Below are positions 18,440 to 27,249 of a stretch of DNA of 64,000 nucleotides, in pieces; positions within the stretch are counted from its first letter, which is position 1, and the number at the start of each line of letters is the position of its first letter. The notes below the pieces were generated by a model that saw only the letters and a program-made list of their open reading frames with translations, did not search any database and was not told where the DNA came from. A program made the position numbers and the translations under genes. The stretch lies in NCBI RefSeq assembly GCF_900156515.1, contig NZ_FTNU01000008.1, positions 37,303-101,302 on the forward strand, read 5' to 3'. The DNA comes from Moraxella cuniculi DSM 21768 (lineage in GTDB: Bacteria > Pseudomonadota > Gammaproteobacteria > Pseudomonadales > Moraxellaceae).

Positions 18440-19798
18440 TCAGTGCAGACTGGCTGCTGCAAAACGAACCACTTGACCGACAATGATGATGGCAGGTGCG
18501 TTTAGTTTGGCTGCGTCTTTTTTGGCGACAATATCTGACAATGTGCCGATGACAACCTCTTGGGTGGGCAGGCTGGCATGGCAGACGATGGCGACTGGTG
18601 TGCTGCTTGGCAGACCTGAGGCAATTAGGCTTTCGCTGATTTTTTCAAGAGCGTGCAGACCCATATAAAAGACCAAAGTTTCGTCAGGGTGGTAGGTGCT
18701 TTTTAACCCATCAAAACTGGCATCGGACTGGTAACAACCTGTCAAAAATCGTACCGAAGTTGCAACGCCACGATGGGTAAGCGGAATGCCAGCATAGCTA
18801 CCAGCCGCCAAGGCTGCGGTAATACCACTGACAATTTGGCAGTCAATGCCAGCATCACGGCAGGCAAGCATTTCCTCGCCACCTCGCCCAAAAATCAGCG
18901 GATCGCCACCTTTTAGCCGCAAGACGCGGTGACCCCGCTTGGCATAAGTGATAAGCAGGTTGTTGATTTCTTCTTGGGTTTTTGCATGGTCTTTGCGTTT
19001 TTTGCCGACAAAGATTTTTTGGCTATCACGGCGACACAGTGCCAAAATCTCTGGGCTAACCAGTGCATCATACAGTACAATATCTGCCTGCTGCATCAAG
19101 CGTAGAGCCTTGAAAGTGAGTAGGTCAGGGTTGCCTGCACCTGCACCAACAATATAAACCTCGCCAGATTTTTTGCCTTGATTGATAAAGCGATTTAGCT
19201 CGTCAGGCAGGCTATCAATGTGTTCATCATTCAAGCCACGCTGAAAAATTGACTCCCAAAAATAACGCCGCTCGGTGATGGTTGGTAGGGTGTTTTTGAT
19301 GGTTTCGCGAAAATCACCTGCTTTTTTGGCAAGTTTCCCTAGATAGCTTGGTAGGGTGCTTTCAATTTTGGCACGAATCAGCCGTGCCAGCACAGGTGCT
19401 GTGCCATTGCTTGAAATGCCGATGACCACAGGATTTCTATCAATGATGGCTGGGAAAATAAAATCGCACAATTTGGGCGTATCAACAACATTAATAGCGA
19501 CACCATGAGCCTTGGCGGCGGCATGGACAGCTTGATTGACTGCATTATCATCGGTGGCACAGATGACTAAGGCGGGATTGTGCTGGCTGATGTCATTATC
19601 ATCAAAAGATTTTTTGATGGCTTGATGGTGTTTTTCGTTTAAAAAATTTAAAAACTCTTCATTAAAATTTTTGGCAATAACGATGAGTTTGGCGTCAGCC
19701 TGATTCATAAGCAATGCCTTGCGATAGGCAACATCACCACCGCCAATAATTAGGACGGTTTTATTTTTTAGCTTAAAAAACAGTGGCAGAGTATTCAT
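18440..19798 (-). CDS. cysG: Siroheme synthase CysG (three activities)
   Basis: 452 aa. The N-terminal ~200 residues are the NAD-dependent precorrin-2 dehydrogenase/ferrochelatase (VLIIGGGDVAYRKALLM). The C-terminal ~240 residues are the SAM-dependent uroporphyrinogen-III methyltransferase (VYIVGAGAGNPDLLTFKALR; RLKGGDPLIFGRGGEE). The product siroheme is the prosthetic group of the sulfite reductase encoded upstream. Third gene of the minus-strand operon cysI-DUF934-cysG, 35 bases after DUF934. Confidence 0.94.
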   Translation of the reverse strand: MNTLPLFFKLKNKTVLIIGGGDVAYRKALLMNQADAKLIVIAKNFNEEFLNFLNEKHHQAIKKSFDDNDISQHNPALVICATDDNAVNQAVHAAAKAHGVAINVVDTPKLCDFIFPAIIDRNPVVIGISSNGTAPVLARLIRAKIESTLPSYLGKLAKKAGDFRETIKNTLPTITERRYFWESIFQRGLNDEHIDSLPDELNRFINQGKKSGEVYIVGAGAGNPDLLTFKALRLMQQADIVLYDALVSPEILALCRRDSQKIFVGKKRKDHAKTQEEINNLLITYAKRGHRVLRLKGGDPLIFGRGGEEMLACRDAGIDCQIVSGITAALAAGSYAGIPLTHRGVATSVRFLTGCYQSDASFDGLKSTYHPDETLVFYMGLHALEKISESLIASGLPSSTPVAIVCHASLPTQEVVIGTLSDIVAKKDAAKLNAPAIIIVGQVVRFAAASLH

Positions 19799-19833
19799 AC
19801 AAGGCTTGATTATTTTAAAAATTTAACAGAGTA

Positions 19834-20214
19834 TTAACTAAATAATGGCAATCTGCTGACTGATTCGCCATCATAGCCCGTTGCCAAATCCTGCAAGGTT
19901 TTGCACAAAGTGGCGACTTTATCTTGAGTTACCAAAAATGCAGTTGCTCCTGATTTGACAAAGTAATTTGCCTGATCAAGTGCAAAATCCCCTGCAACAA
20001 TCACCTCTCCAGCAAAACTTTGATGTCTGGCATGGCGAATTAGGCTAAATACTCGCCCATCGGCAAAGTTGCTGACATGAAAAACCAGCACCGATTGCTC
20101 GCCGATGGCAGCCGTAGTATCCTCAAGCGTATTATCGGCGGTTAGGGCGTGTTCGCTGTTATAATCATCGACAGTCTGGGTGCGAGCATCGGCATAAACT
20201 TTAATAAGATCCAT
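19834..20214 (-). CDS. DUF934 protein of the sulfite reductase operon
   Basis: 126 aa. It matches the DUF934 pattern (SVLVFHVSNFADGRVFSLIRHAR; GEVIVAGDFALDQANYFVKSGATAF). The family is found almost only beside sulfite/nitrite reductase and is thought to help assimilatory sulfite reduction, with unproved biochemistry. It starts 15 bases after cysI ends. Confidence 0.85.
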   Translation of the reverse strand: MDLIKVYADARTQTVDDYNSEHALTADNTLEDTTAAIGEQSVLVFHVSNFADGRVFSLIRHARHQSFAGEVIVAGDFALDQANYFVKSGATAFLVTQDKVATLCKTLQDLATGYDGESVSRLPLFS

Positions 20215-20229
20215 GATAGTCCTTGTGGT

Positions 20230-21906
20230 TTAGTTATAAACGGCAGCTTTAAACGGTGCAATGCCCAGTCTTTCAACAGCTTGAGCGAAACTTTCGATAT
20301 GATCATCGCTTTCAATGCGTTCGTTTTTGTAGACATTGACGATGGTGGCGATGGTGCTGGCAACTTCATCGGCGGCAACGGCACGACCGAGAATTTGACC
20401 CAGCTTGGCATTTTCTCCAGAGTTGCCACCAAGGCTGATTTGGTACCAATGTTCGCCCTTTTTGTCCACGCCAAGAATGCCAATATCGCCAACATGGTGA
20501 TGGGCACAGGCATTCATACAGCCTGACATATTCAGGCGAATATCGCCTAGGTCGTATAGGTAATCCAAATCATCAAACTGCTTTTCGATGGACTCGGCAA
20601 TGTTGTGCGTTGTGGCATTTGCCAAAGCACAATAATCAAATCCAGGGCAAACAATCATATCGGTTAGGGTGCCGATATTTGCTCGTGCCAAGTTTAACTC
20701 GCTAAGTGCTTGCCATAATTGGTACAAATCACTGATTTTGACATCGCTTAATACCAAGTTTTGCTGGTGCGTGGCACGGATTTCGCCCAGACTGTATTTA
20801 TCCGCAAGCTCCGCCAAAGCAAACATTTGCTTATCGGTAATATCACCTGCTGGCACATAGCGACCATCAACCACGCCAGCTTTTAGCGAGATGATTACCG
20901 CCTTGTAGCCATTAACCTTATGGGCGACCGTGTTGTGCTGATACCAGTTGTTAAAATCTGTATTTTGCAAAAACTGCTGTAGCGTTTCTTGGGCGGTCAG
21001 TGTGTCAATGCTTTCATACGCAGGCTCGCTAAAATAGCTTTGGGCTTTGGCAAAATGGGCATCGCTCAAGGTCAGCTCGCCATCTTTGCTGGCTTGCCAT
21101 GCTTGTTCAACTTTTTCGGCAAAAACCTCTTTGCCCAGACTTTCGACCAAGATTTTAATTCGTGCTTTGTATTTATTATCACGGCGACCTTCAAGATTAT
21201 AGACACGCAAGATGGCATCAAGATAACTTAGCAAATGACGGCGTGGCAAAAATTCATTGATAGCCTTGCCGATGATTGGCGTGCGACCCAAGCCGCCACC
21301 GACCAAAACCTCAAAGCCAATTTCGCCATCTTTTTCGACCAAGTGCAGACCAATATCATGCACCTGTGTGGCGGCACGGTCAGCCTTTGTGCCGATGACG
21401 GCGATTTTGAATTTGCGAGGCAAAAAAGCAAATTCAGGGTGGAAGGTACTCCATTGACGAATAATCTCGCAATATGGGCGAGGGTCGGCGATTTCATCAG
21501 CATGGATACCTGCATAAGGGTCGGTGGTGGTGTTGCGGATACAGTTGCCAGAGGTCTGAATGGCGTGCATCTGATTGGCAGCCAGCTTGGCAAGAATGTC
21601 AGGAACTTCAGCCAGCTCAACCCAGTTCAGCTGCATATTGGTACGCGTGGTAAAATGTCCATAGCCTTTATCATAATCACGAGCAATCTCTGCTAAAGTT
21701 CGAAGCTGCTGACTTGACATTAAGCCATAAGGAATGGCGATACGCAACATCGGTGCATGACGCTGAATGTACAAGCCGTTTTGGAGGCGTAAAGGCAAAA
21801 ATTGCTCCTCTGGCAATTGTCCTGCCAAAAAACGCTCAGTCTGATCGCGAAACTGTGCAACTCGTTCATCAACCAATTTTTGATCGGCATAGCTGTATTG
21901 ATACAT
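20230..21906 (-). CDS. cysI: Assimilatory sulfite (nitrite) reductase hemoprotein CysI
   Basis: 558 aa, siroheme and 4Fe-4S enzyme reducing sulfite to sulfide. Two halves of the ferredoxin-like nitrite/sulfite reductase fold are seen. The cluster and siroheme ligands are the Cys pairs in VCPGFDYCALAN and NMSGCMNACAHHH. Basic residues RTNMQLNW and HQQNLVL fit substrate-contact segments. First gene of cysI-DUF934-cysG. There is no cysJ flavoprotein nearby, so electrons probably come from a ferredoxin or another partner (inference). Confidence 0.92.
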   Translation of the reverse strand: MYQYSYADQKLVDERVAQFRDQTERFLAGQLPEEQFLPLRLQNGLYIQRHAPMLRIAIPYGLMSSQQLRTLAEIARDYDKGYGHFTTRTNMQLNWVELAEVPDILAKLAANQMHAIQTSGNCIRNTTTDPYAGIHADEIADPRPYCEIIRQWSTFHPEFAFLPRKFKIAVIGTKADRAATQVHDIGLHLVEKDGEIGFEVLVGGGLGRTPIIGKAINEFLPRRHLLSYLDAILRVYNLEGRRDNKYKARIKILVESLGKEVFAEKVEQAWQASKDGELTLSDAHFAKAQSYFSEPAYESIDTLTAQETLQQFLQNTDFNNWYQHNTVAHKVNGYKAVIISLKAGVVDGRYVPAGDITDKQMFALAELADKYSLGEIRATHQQNLVLSDVKISDLYQLWQALSELNLARANIGTLTDMIVCPGFDYCALANATTHNIAESIEKQFDDLDYLYDLGDIRLNMSGCMNACAHHHVGDIGILGVDKKGEHWYQISLGGNSGENAKLGQILGRAVAADEVASTIATIVNVYKNERIESDDHIESFAQAVERLGIAPFKAAVYN

Positions 21907-22182
21907 TGTTAATCCTTTGGCTTAATGCTAATGGGAGCTTTTTGTTGTAGCTATTTATGAATATGACGCACCATGTTAAGCGGTGCTGACAAAAATTTAA
22001 AATGCAAAAATGGAATATCGCCCAGTGGTTTGGGGATATGCTGTGCTATTTGGGGCTTTGCTGGCGGTGATGATGGTGCTACGGCTGACGCAGCCACAAA
22101 CTTTGGCACAGAAGTTGATATTGTATAACTGATTTGACAGAATTTCAAACAGCAAAATGCCCAGCAAGATAAAAAGTTAAAA
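21907..22182. other. Upstream region of cysI
   Basis: About 275 bases of non-coding DNA carrying the cysI promoter on the minus strand. A long minus-strand frame that runs through it gains its length from the tandem repeat at 22183-22325 and is not a gene. Confidence 0.5.
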
Positions 22183-22325
22183 TTTTGAAAATGGGTTTTG
22201 AAAATGGGTTTTGAAAATGGGTTTTGAAAATGGGTTTTGAAAATGGGTTTTGAAAATGGGTTTTGAAAATGGGTTTTGAAAATGGGTTTTGAAAATGGGT
22301 TTTGAAAATGGGTTTTGAAAATGGG
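22183..22325. repeat. Tandem repeat, 11 exact copies of a 13-bp unit
   Basis: The unit TTTTGAAAATGGG is repeated 11 times without a mismatch (143 bases). TTTTGAAAA inside each unit is palindromic around its central base. The array lies between the convergent-to-tandem pair alaT-like (ends 22460) and cysI (starts 21906), about 280 bases upstream of cysI. Because 13 is not a multiple of 3, any reading frame through it repeats every 39 bases. The array is likely to vary in copy number by slippage. Confidence 0.97.
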
Positions 22326-22410
22326 TTTTGGCATTTGTATAGATAAATTTATGGCAATTTCAACAAAGCCAATTTGCAACCCTGCAACCATGTTTGTGAT
22401 TTGATTGATT

Positions 22411-22448
22411 AGAAAAACCACAGCAAACAAGCAATAACTTGTTTGCTG
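22411..22448 (-). terminator. Terminator of the HTH-aminotransferase gene
   Basis: Perfect 11-bp stem CAGCAAACAAG (22421-22431)/CTTGTTTGCTG (22438-22448). On the minus strand it runs into TGGTTTTTCT. It starts about 12 bases past the stop codon at 22460. Confidence 0.85.
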
Positions 22449-22459
22449 TATTTGGCTGT

Positions 22460-24031
22460 TTATTCCGTCCCAAACTCTAAGCGTTTTTTGGCAAAAAATC
22501 GCTCCAGTCTGTCCATGGCATCTTCCAAATCGCTTAAATTCGGCAAAAACACCACACGGAAATGGTCTGGTAAATCCCAGTTAAATCCCGTGCCTTGTAC
22601 CATCAGTACTTTTTCTTCGATGAGCAGTTCCATCATAAATTTCATGTCGTCATCAATAGGATAGACGCTGCGGTCGATTTTGGCAAAGCAATAAAACGCT
22701 CCTTTTGGCAAGGTGCAGCTGATGCCTTTGATGGCGTTTAGCCTGCTAACTGCCAAATCTCGCTGCTTGCACAATCTGCCTGTGGGGGCGGTGAGTGCTT
22801 GCATGGATTGGTAGCCGCCCATCGCTGTTTGAATGGCGTATTGTGCTGGCGTGTTGGCACACAGTCGCATACTGGCAAGCATGGTCAAGCCTTCGATAAA
22901 GTCTTGGGCGTGGTCTTTTTTGCCTGACAGCATCAGCCAGCCAGAGCGATAGCCTGCAATGCGGTGAGATTTTGACAGACCGTTGTAGGTCAGTACCAAG
23001 CAGTCGTTGCTGATGGTGCACATGGGGATATGTACCGCATCATCGTACAAAATGCGGTCATAAATCTCATCTGCCATGATGACCAGATTGTGTTTTTTGG
23101 CAATATCGGCGATGGCTCGCAAGGTATGCTCTGGATAGACAGCACCTGTTGGATTGTTTGGATTGATGATGACAATGCCTTTGGTGGCAGGGGTGATTTT
23201 GCTTTGTATGTCTGCCAAATCAGGCTGCCAGTCATCTTCTTCTTTGCAGCGATAATGCACCGCCTTGCCACCTGCCAAATTGGTTGCTGCCGTCCACAGG
23301 GGGTAGTCTGGCATTGGGATTAGCACCTCATCACCATCATCAAGCAGTGCCTGCATGGTCATGACAATCAGCTCGCTGACCCCATTGCCAATATAAACAT
23401 CACCAACATCAGTGGCACTGACCAAGCCTTTGGCTTGATAGTATTGCAGTACGGCTTTGCGAGCAGCAAAAATCCCTTGTGAATCCGAATAGCCCGAGGC
23501 CTCAGGCAGGTTCATCGCCACATCACGGACTATCTCTTCAGGTGCCAGCAGTCCAAAAGGGGCAGGGTTGCCAATGTTTAGCTTGATGATACGCTGACCT
23601 TCTGCCTCCATGCGGTTGGCAGTTTGTAGCAGCTCGCCACGAATGTCATAGCAAACATTGGCAAGTTTGTTGGATTTTTTGAGTAAAACTGGTTCGGACA
23701 TGGACTGTTCTCGCAGGTGGGTGGGGTGGGTTTGGGTGTGCCTGCCAGAGGCTGGCTGTGTTGATGCGTTGTGCTGATTGGGGGTGGTATTATAAGTTGT
23801 GCCAGTCAGCAGGTAGCTTTCGTCAATTTGTAATGCCGCTGCCAATGCAGGAAGTTTGCTGATGACAATGCCATTTTTGCCACACTCCCAATTGGCAATC
23901 GCACCACGACTGACAGGCGTACCAAGTGCGGCCATTTTGTCAGCAAGTTCTTGGGCTGACAGACCAAGTGCCTTGCGTCTGTTTTTTAGGCGTATGCCTT
24001 GAGATTTGGCGGTTTGCTTTGTATTATTCAT
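22460..24031 (-). CDS. XRE-type HTH fused to alanine (AlaT/AlaA-like) aminotransferase
   Basis: 523 aa from the ATG at 24029-24031. An in-frame TTG at 24085 is possible. Residues 1-76 form an XRE/Cro helix-turn-helix (IRLKNRRKALGLSAQELADKM and SRGAIANWECGKN). A Thr/His/Pro/Gln-rich linker of about 35 residues follows. A complete class I/II PLP aminotransferase of the AlaT type begins at Met111 (MSEPVLLKKSNK, 23701). Its PLP-binding Lys is in YNGLSKSHRIAGYRSG. The internal Met is exactly where free-standing AlaT proteins begin, so a shorter product from 23701 is also conceivable. Family reaction: pyruvate plus glutamate to alanine plus 2-oxoglutarate. Confidence 0.85.
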   Translation of the reverse strand: MNNTKQTAKSQGIRLKNRRKALGLSAQELADKMAALGTPVSRGAIANWECGKNGIVISKLPALAAALQIDESYLLTGTTYNTTPNQHNASTQPASGRHTQTHPTHLREQSMSEPVLLKKSNKLANVCYDIRGELLQTANRMEAEGQRIIKLNIGNPAPFGLLAPEEIVRDVAMNLPEASGYSDSQGIFAARKAVLQYYQAKGLVSATDVGDVYIGNGVSELIVMTMQALLDDGDEVLIPMPDYPLWTAATNLAGGKAVHYRCKEEDDWQPDLADIQSKITPATKGIVIINPNNPTGAVYPEHTLRAIADIAKKHNLVIMADEIYDRILYDDAVHIPMCTISNDCLVLTYNGLSKSHRIAGYRSGWLMLSGKKDHAQDFIEGLTMLASMRLCANTPAQYAIQTAMGGYQSMQALTAPTGRLCKQRDLAVSRLNAIKGISCTLPKGAFYCFAKIDRSVYPIDDDMKFMMELLIEEKVLMVQGTGFNWDLPDHFRVVFLPNLSDLEDAMDRLERFFAKKRLEFGTE

Positions 24032-24336
24032 AAGGGAGATTGTGAAATTTTTGCTGATTATATGCCAAGTGGTGCTAGATTGCAAGTTATTCTATACGAA
24101 ATTGAGCTTTATTTTATTTATTTTTAATCTGATTTGTGTATTTTTGATGAAATTTTGATATTTTGCAAGAAATAGTTGCAAGATGATTGAGTTCTATTTG
24201 GCAGACTTGCTATCGTGTGGTGTTGGTGTTTTTATTATATTGCAGCATAGATTGGGAGTGTGATATGATTGAGCGATATTTTAAAAATATATTTTATGTA
24301 GGGCAGGGATTTTGTGGCTAACAAGGAAGTATAAAC
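24032..24336. other. Divergent intergenic region
   Basis: About 300 A/T-rich bases between the HTH-aminotransferase (-) and the MFS-kinase gene (+). It contains both promoters. No small gene supported. Confidence 0.45.
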
Positions 24337-26295
24337 ATGAATAGCATGACAAAAATCAAAAAGAATTTTTCTTGGTTTTATTATTGTAAGTCCACAGCGT
24401 TAATTGTACCGATTTTATTTCTATTTTTGGAAGAGCAGCTGGGGCTGACAGTTGCTGATATTTTATTGATTTCAGGGATTTATTATCTTTTGCCGATGAT
24501 TTTTGAGCTGCCATTTGGTATGTTGGCAGATAAGTTTGGGCAAAAAAAGATATTATCGCTGGGTCTTATTTTGCAAATCATCTCTTGTGCTGTCTTGATT
24601 TTTATTGATTCTGTTTTGGCTTATCATTTGTATCTAATCAGCATAGCTGTTGCCCAGTGTTGTTATTCTGGGGCGGATATGGCATTATTAAAAAGTGCCT
24701 TTGTTGCCAATCACAAAAGCAACACTGAGTTTCAAAATTTTGTCATTGACTTAGAATCTCGGTTTTATTTTGTTGGTATTTTATTTTTAATTATTGGCTG
24801 TATCGCTTATTTTTTTGCCCCAAAACTTGCTTTTGTATTACAAATCATCTTGTTCGCAACTGGGCTGCTTTTTTTGCAAAAACTGCCAGAATGTGGCAAA
24901 TTTATTGCCAAACAATCTGTCTTAAGCCAAATTGCCCAAGAGAAAAACAGGTTAAAATTAGTCATTGGCTTTACGCTTATGAATAAAGCGTATCTTGCTA
25001 TTTGGTTGATTGGGGTAATTTTTGGTTCAGTGGTGCTAATCAACCATAAGACAATCCAGTCGCAGATTGCAAGTCTGGGGCAGTTTAATGTGCTTATCAC
25101 GCTTGGGGTGAGTTTTGTTTTGGGTAATATTGCCTCATCTTTGGGTGCGAAATATTTTTTAAAATTTTGCCAAAAAATGCCAAATTTTCAGCGACAGCTG
25201 GCTGTTCTGATTGTGCTATTTGCTGTTTCTTATGCACTGTTATCAACAAGTGATTGGTTTATTTTGGGATTTTTGTTGCTGTGCGTTTTTAAGGCAAGTT
25301 TTCGACCGTTTATTTCAGCTGAGCTGACCAACCGCATACCATTTCAAGAATCCATCGCTACTGCTTTGTCAATGCTCGGGCTATTTACTGCTGTCATCAC
25401 AAGCCTTATACATATTGGTGTGTCTTTTTTCTACCAAGATGTTGTATATGGCAATTGGTTGGTGTTGGCTGTTGCTTCTGCTTTGCTTGTCGTTTTGTTT
25501 GTGATACAGTATAAATCTCAACCAAATTGGTCTTTTGTTGTTTCAAAAAATCCACTCACCAAAAAAATCAACGCAATATCATACGAGGACAATCAGCTTT
25601 ATTTTGACCAAGTATATCCAACAGAGCATAAAGATTCTTTGGTTGGTAGCGTTGATTATGCCAATTGGTATTTTAATGCTACAGATGAATTGAAAATCAT
25701 CAATAAAAATAATCAGGTGATTCTAAGAGCTGCCTACTATGGGTCTGTGCATCTTTCGGACATACAAGATGGCTCCAAAATTTATGAGTACTGCGATAAA
25801 ATTTTAAGCTCATTTAAGAATTTGGGTATGCAAAACGGCACCATGCTCAAGCATTATAGATTGGCTCAGCTGCCAACCATACAAGAGATTTTTCATGATC
25901 AAAAGAATATAAAGATTATCAATAATTTCTTAACAAAAACCATCATACATGGCGATCTACACCCTGACAATATCATGGTGCTTGGCGACGATGCAAAGAT
26001 AATAGATTGGGATTTGTCTGGCGTTGGTTATTATTGGTTTGATGTTTTGACTTTATTATCGCACCCTAGGAACAATATTGACACAAAAGATATGTTTGTT
26101 CTGTTAAATAAATATTTAGTAGAATTTGATGATGAGCAATGGCTTGGGATTTTAATGGAGTTTGTTTTATTTAAAAAGGAGCAGTTATTAAAATTTTCCA
26201 AATTTGATAAAAAATTGCAAAAATTATCAGAAGACTATATGGACAAATGGAGATATTTTAATGAGCTGCTTATTGCAAATAACGACAAAATGTAG
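24337..26295 (+). CDS. MFS permease fused to APH/choline-kinase-like phosphotransferase
   Basis: 652 aa. Residues 1-390 are a 12-helix major facilitator with the loop-2 motif GMLADKFGQKK. Residues ~400-652 are cytosolic and carry the phosphotransferase signature HGDLHPDN (538-545: H538, D540, N545) and the metal-binding DWD (557-559). The usual N-lobe is short, about 100 residues, with no obvious ATP-binding Lys motif. The layout suggests uptake or export coupled to phosphorylation, or resistance to a small molecule. The substrate is unknown. Low GC relative to neighbours suggests transfer. Its last 35 bases overlap the start of a broken radical SAM gene. Confidence 0.75.
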   Translation: MNSMTKIKKNFSWFYYCKSTALIVPILFLFLEEQLGLTVADILLISGIYYLLPMIFELPFGMLADKFGQKKILSLGLILQIISCAVLIFIDSVLAYHLYLISIAVAQCCYSGADMALLKSAFVANHKSNTEFQNFVIDLESRFYFVGILFLIIGCIAYFFAPKLAFVLQIILFATGLLFLQKLPECGKFIAKQSVLSQIAQEKNRLKLVIGFTLMNKAYLAIWLIGVIFGSVVLINHKTIQSQIASLGQFNVLITLGVSFVLGNIASSLGAKYFLKFCQKMPNFQRQLAVLIVLFAVSYALLSTSDWFILGFLLLCVFKASFRPFISAELTNRIPFQESIATALSMLGLFTAVITSLIHIGVSFFYQDVVYGNWLVLAVASALLVVLFVIQYKSQPNWSFVVSKNPLTKKINAISYEDNQLYFDQVYPTEHKDSLVGSVDYANWYFNATDELKIINKNNQVILRAAYYGSVHLSDIQDGSKIYEYCDKILSSFKNLGMQNGTMLKHYRLAQLPTIQEIFHDQKNIKIINNFLTKTIIHGDLHPDNIMVLGDDAKIIDWDLSGVGYYWFDVLTLLSHPRNNIDTKDMFVLLNKYLVEFDDEQWLGILMEFVLFKKEQLLKFSKFDKKLQKLSEDYMDKWRYFNELLIANNDKM

Positions 26296-26454
26296 TGCCA
26301 AGTGCCAACATTGTCAATGTTATGATGGAAAAGATACTGACACGCAGATTGTTTTAAACAAAGCTGTATCTAGTCATGAGGATTTAATTTAATGGCTGAT
26401 ATGCTACGACAAATTGGCTTTTGGCGTGTTGATTTTGATTTATTGGCAAGTTAA
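26261..26454 (+). pseudogene. Truncated, frameshifted radical SAM gene remnant
   Basis: ATG at 26261 opens a 43-codon frame with LLQITTKCSAKCQHCQCYDG. This contains the CxxxCxxC 4Fe-4S motif of radical SAM enzymes at the usual distance from the start. It stops at TAA 26390-26392. In another frame, starting at the overlapping ATG 26392, follows DMLRQIGFWRVDF. This is the helix-strand that normally precedes the GGEP motif in such proteins, but the frame ends at 26454. So one frameshift and a large C-terminal deletion are visible. The 5' overlap with the MFS-kinase gene shows the two were once translationally coupled. Confidence 0.65.
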
Positions 26455-26509
26455 ACTGTCAAATGATGGCATTTGTTATTTCATTTAAAACAGGAGATGA
26501 AATTGCGTC

Positions 26510-26938
26510 ATGAAAATTTTGGACAAACAAACCATTCATGCGATGAGTGAGGTTGATTGGCAGCACAGGCTAGATGCCTTGTCGTATCATGTGCTCAGGC
26601 AGCAGGGTACGGAGCGAGCGTTTACAGGTGCTTATACCGACACGACACTGGCAGGAGTGTATCGCTGCAAGGGTTGCCATACGCCGCTGTTTGATAGTCG
26701 TGCCAAATTTCATTCAGGCTGTGGCTGGCCGAGTTTTGATGCTGTGATTGCCGATGGTGCGGTTGATGAGCGACTGGACTTATCGCATGGTATGCAGCGT
26801 ACAGAGGTTGTGTGTCATCACTGTGGTGGGCATTTGGGTCATGTATTTGATGATAATGTTGTTACTGATACAGGGCTGCGTTATTGTATCAACTCAGCAG
26901 CTTTGCTATTGGACGCCAATGACAAGGCAGGCGTGTGA
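26510..26938 (+). CDS. msrB: Peptide-methionine (R)-S-oxide reductase MsrB
   Basis: 142 aa. It repairs methionine-R-sulfoxide in proteins. Zinc ligands are CKGC and CHHC, the resolving/structural Cys is in HSGCGWPSF, and the catalytic Cys is in RYCINSAAL. The N-terminal YHVLRQQGTERAFTG is typical. GGAG at 26493-26496 lies 13 bases before the ATG at 26510, a little long. An out-of-frame ATG at 26497 was rejected. Confidence 0.92.
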   Translation: MKILDKQTIHAMSEVDWQHRLDALSYHVLRQQGTERAFTGAYTDTTLAGVYRCKGCHTPLFDSRAKFHSGCGWPSFDAVIADGAVDERLDLSHGMQRTEVVCHHCGGHLGHVFDDNVVTDTGLRYCINSAALLLDANDKAGV

Positions 26939-27017
26939 CACCACTGGGCTTGGGTGATTTTCTTGGCATTTGCCAAAAATATTTTGCTAATGTCTAGCTT
27001 TTTTGTATTTTTTTGTA

Positions 27018-27121
27018 TATAATAACCAAAATCTACAACGAGCGAGTGATTATGAAGACTTTTAACTTTATCTTAGCAGTAACGCAAGGATAAGTTATTT
27101 GTTTTAATCATTCGCTTTTTT
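27018..27121 (+). promoter_or_regulatory. Candidate carA attenuator with 13-aa leader peptide
   Basis: TATAAT (27018-27023) is followed by a 12-bp stem with one G-U pair. The arms are AGCGAGTGATTA (27041-27052) and TAATCATTCGCT (27105-27116), and then six Ts end at 27121: an intrinsic terminator with a 52-base loop. A 13-codon leader frame (27052-27093, MKTFNFILAVTQG) has its AUG at the end of the first arm, so initiation on it would block the terminator. A second GAGCGAGT at 27153-27160 could pair with the downstream arm instead. Placement before carA suggests pyrimidine- or translation-linked control. This is inference. Confidence 0.5.
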
Positions 27122-27249
27122 GTGGGTGATTTTTGCCAATCGATTGGTATTTGAGCGAGTTTTCGCAAAAAAATTTTATCCAAAATTTGGCAAATTTTAT
27201 TTTATATTTAATAATTATTTATATTTAATAATAAATTTGGGGCAGATTC

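Noticed and set aside
22183..22325. CRISPR array
   Set aside because: Units are contiguous 13-mers without spacers, and no cas genes are present.
21951..22430. Minus-strand frame with a repeated KPIFKTHFQNPFS-type 13-residue motif
   Set aside because: The repetition is produced by the 13-bp tandem repeat read in three frames. The flanks are non-coding and there is no ribosome site.
24337..26295. Two separate genes (MFS and APH) wrongly joined
   Set aside because: The frame is continuous through the junction near residue 395, and no ribosome site or start codon context is visible there.
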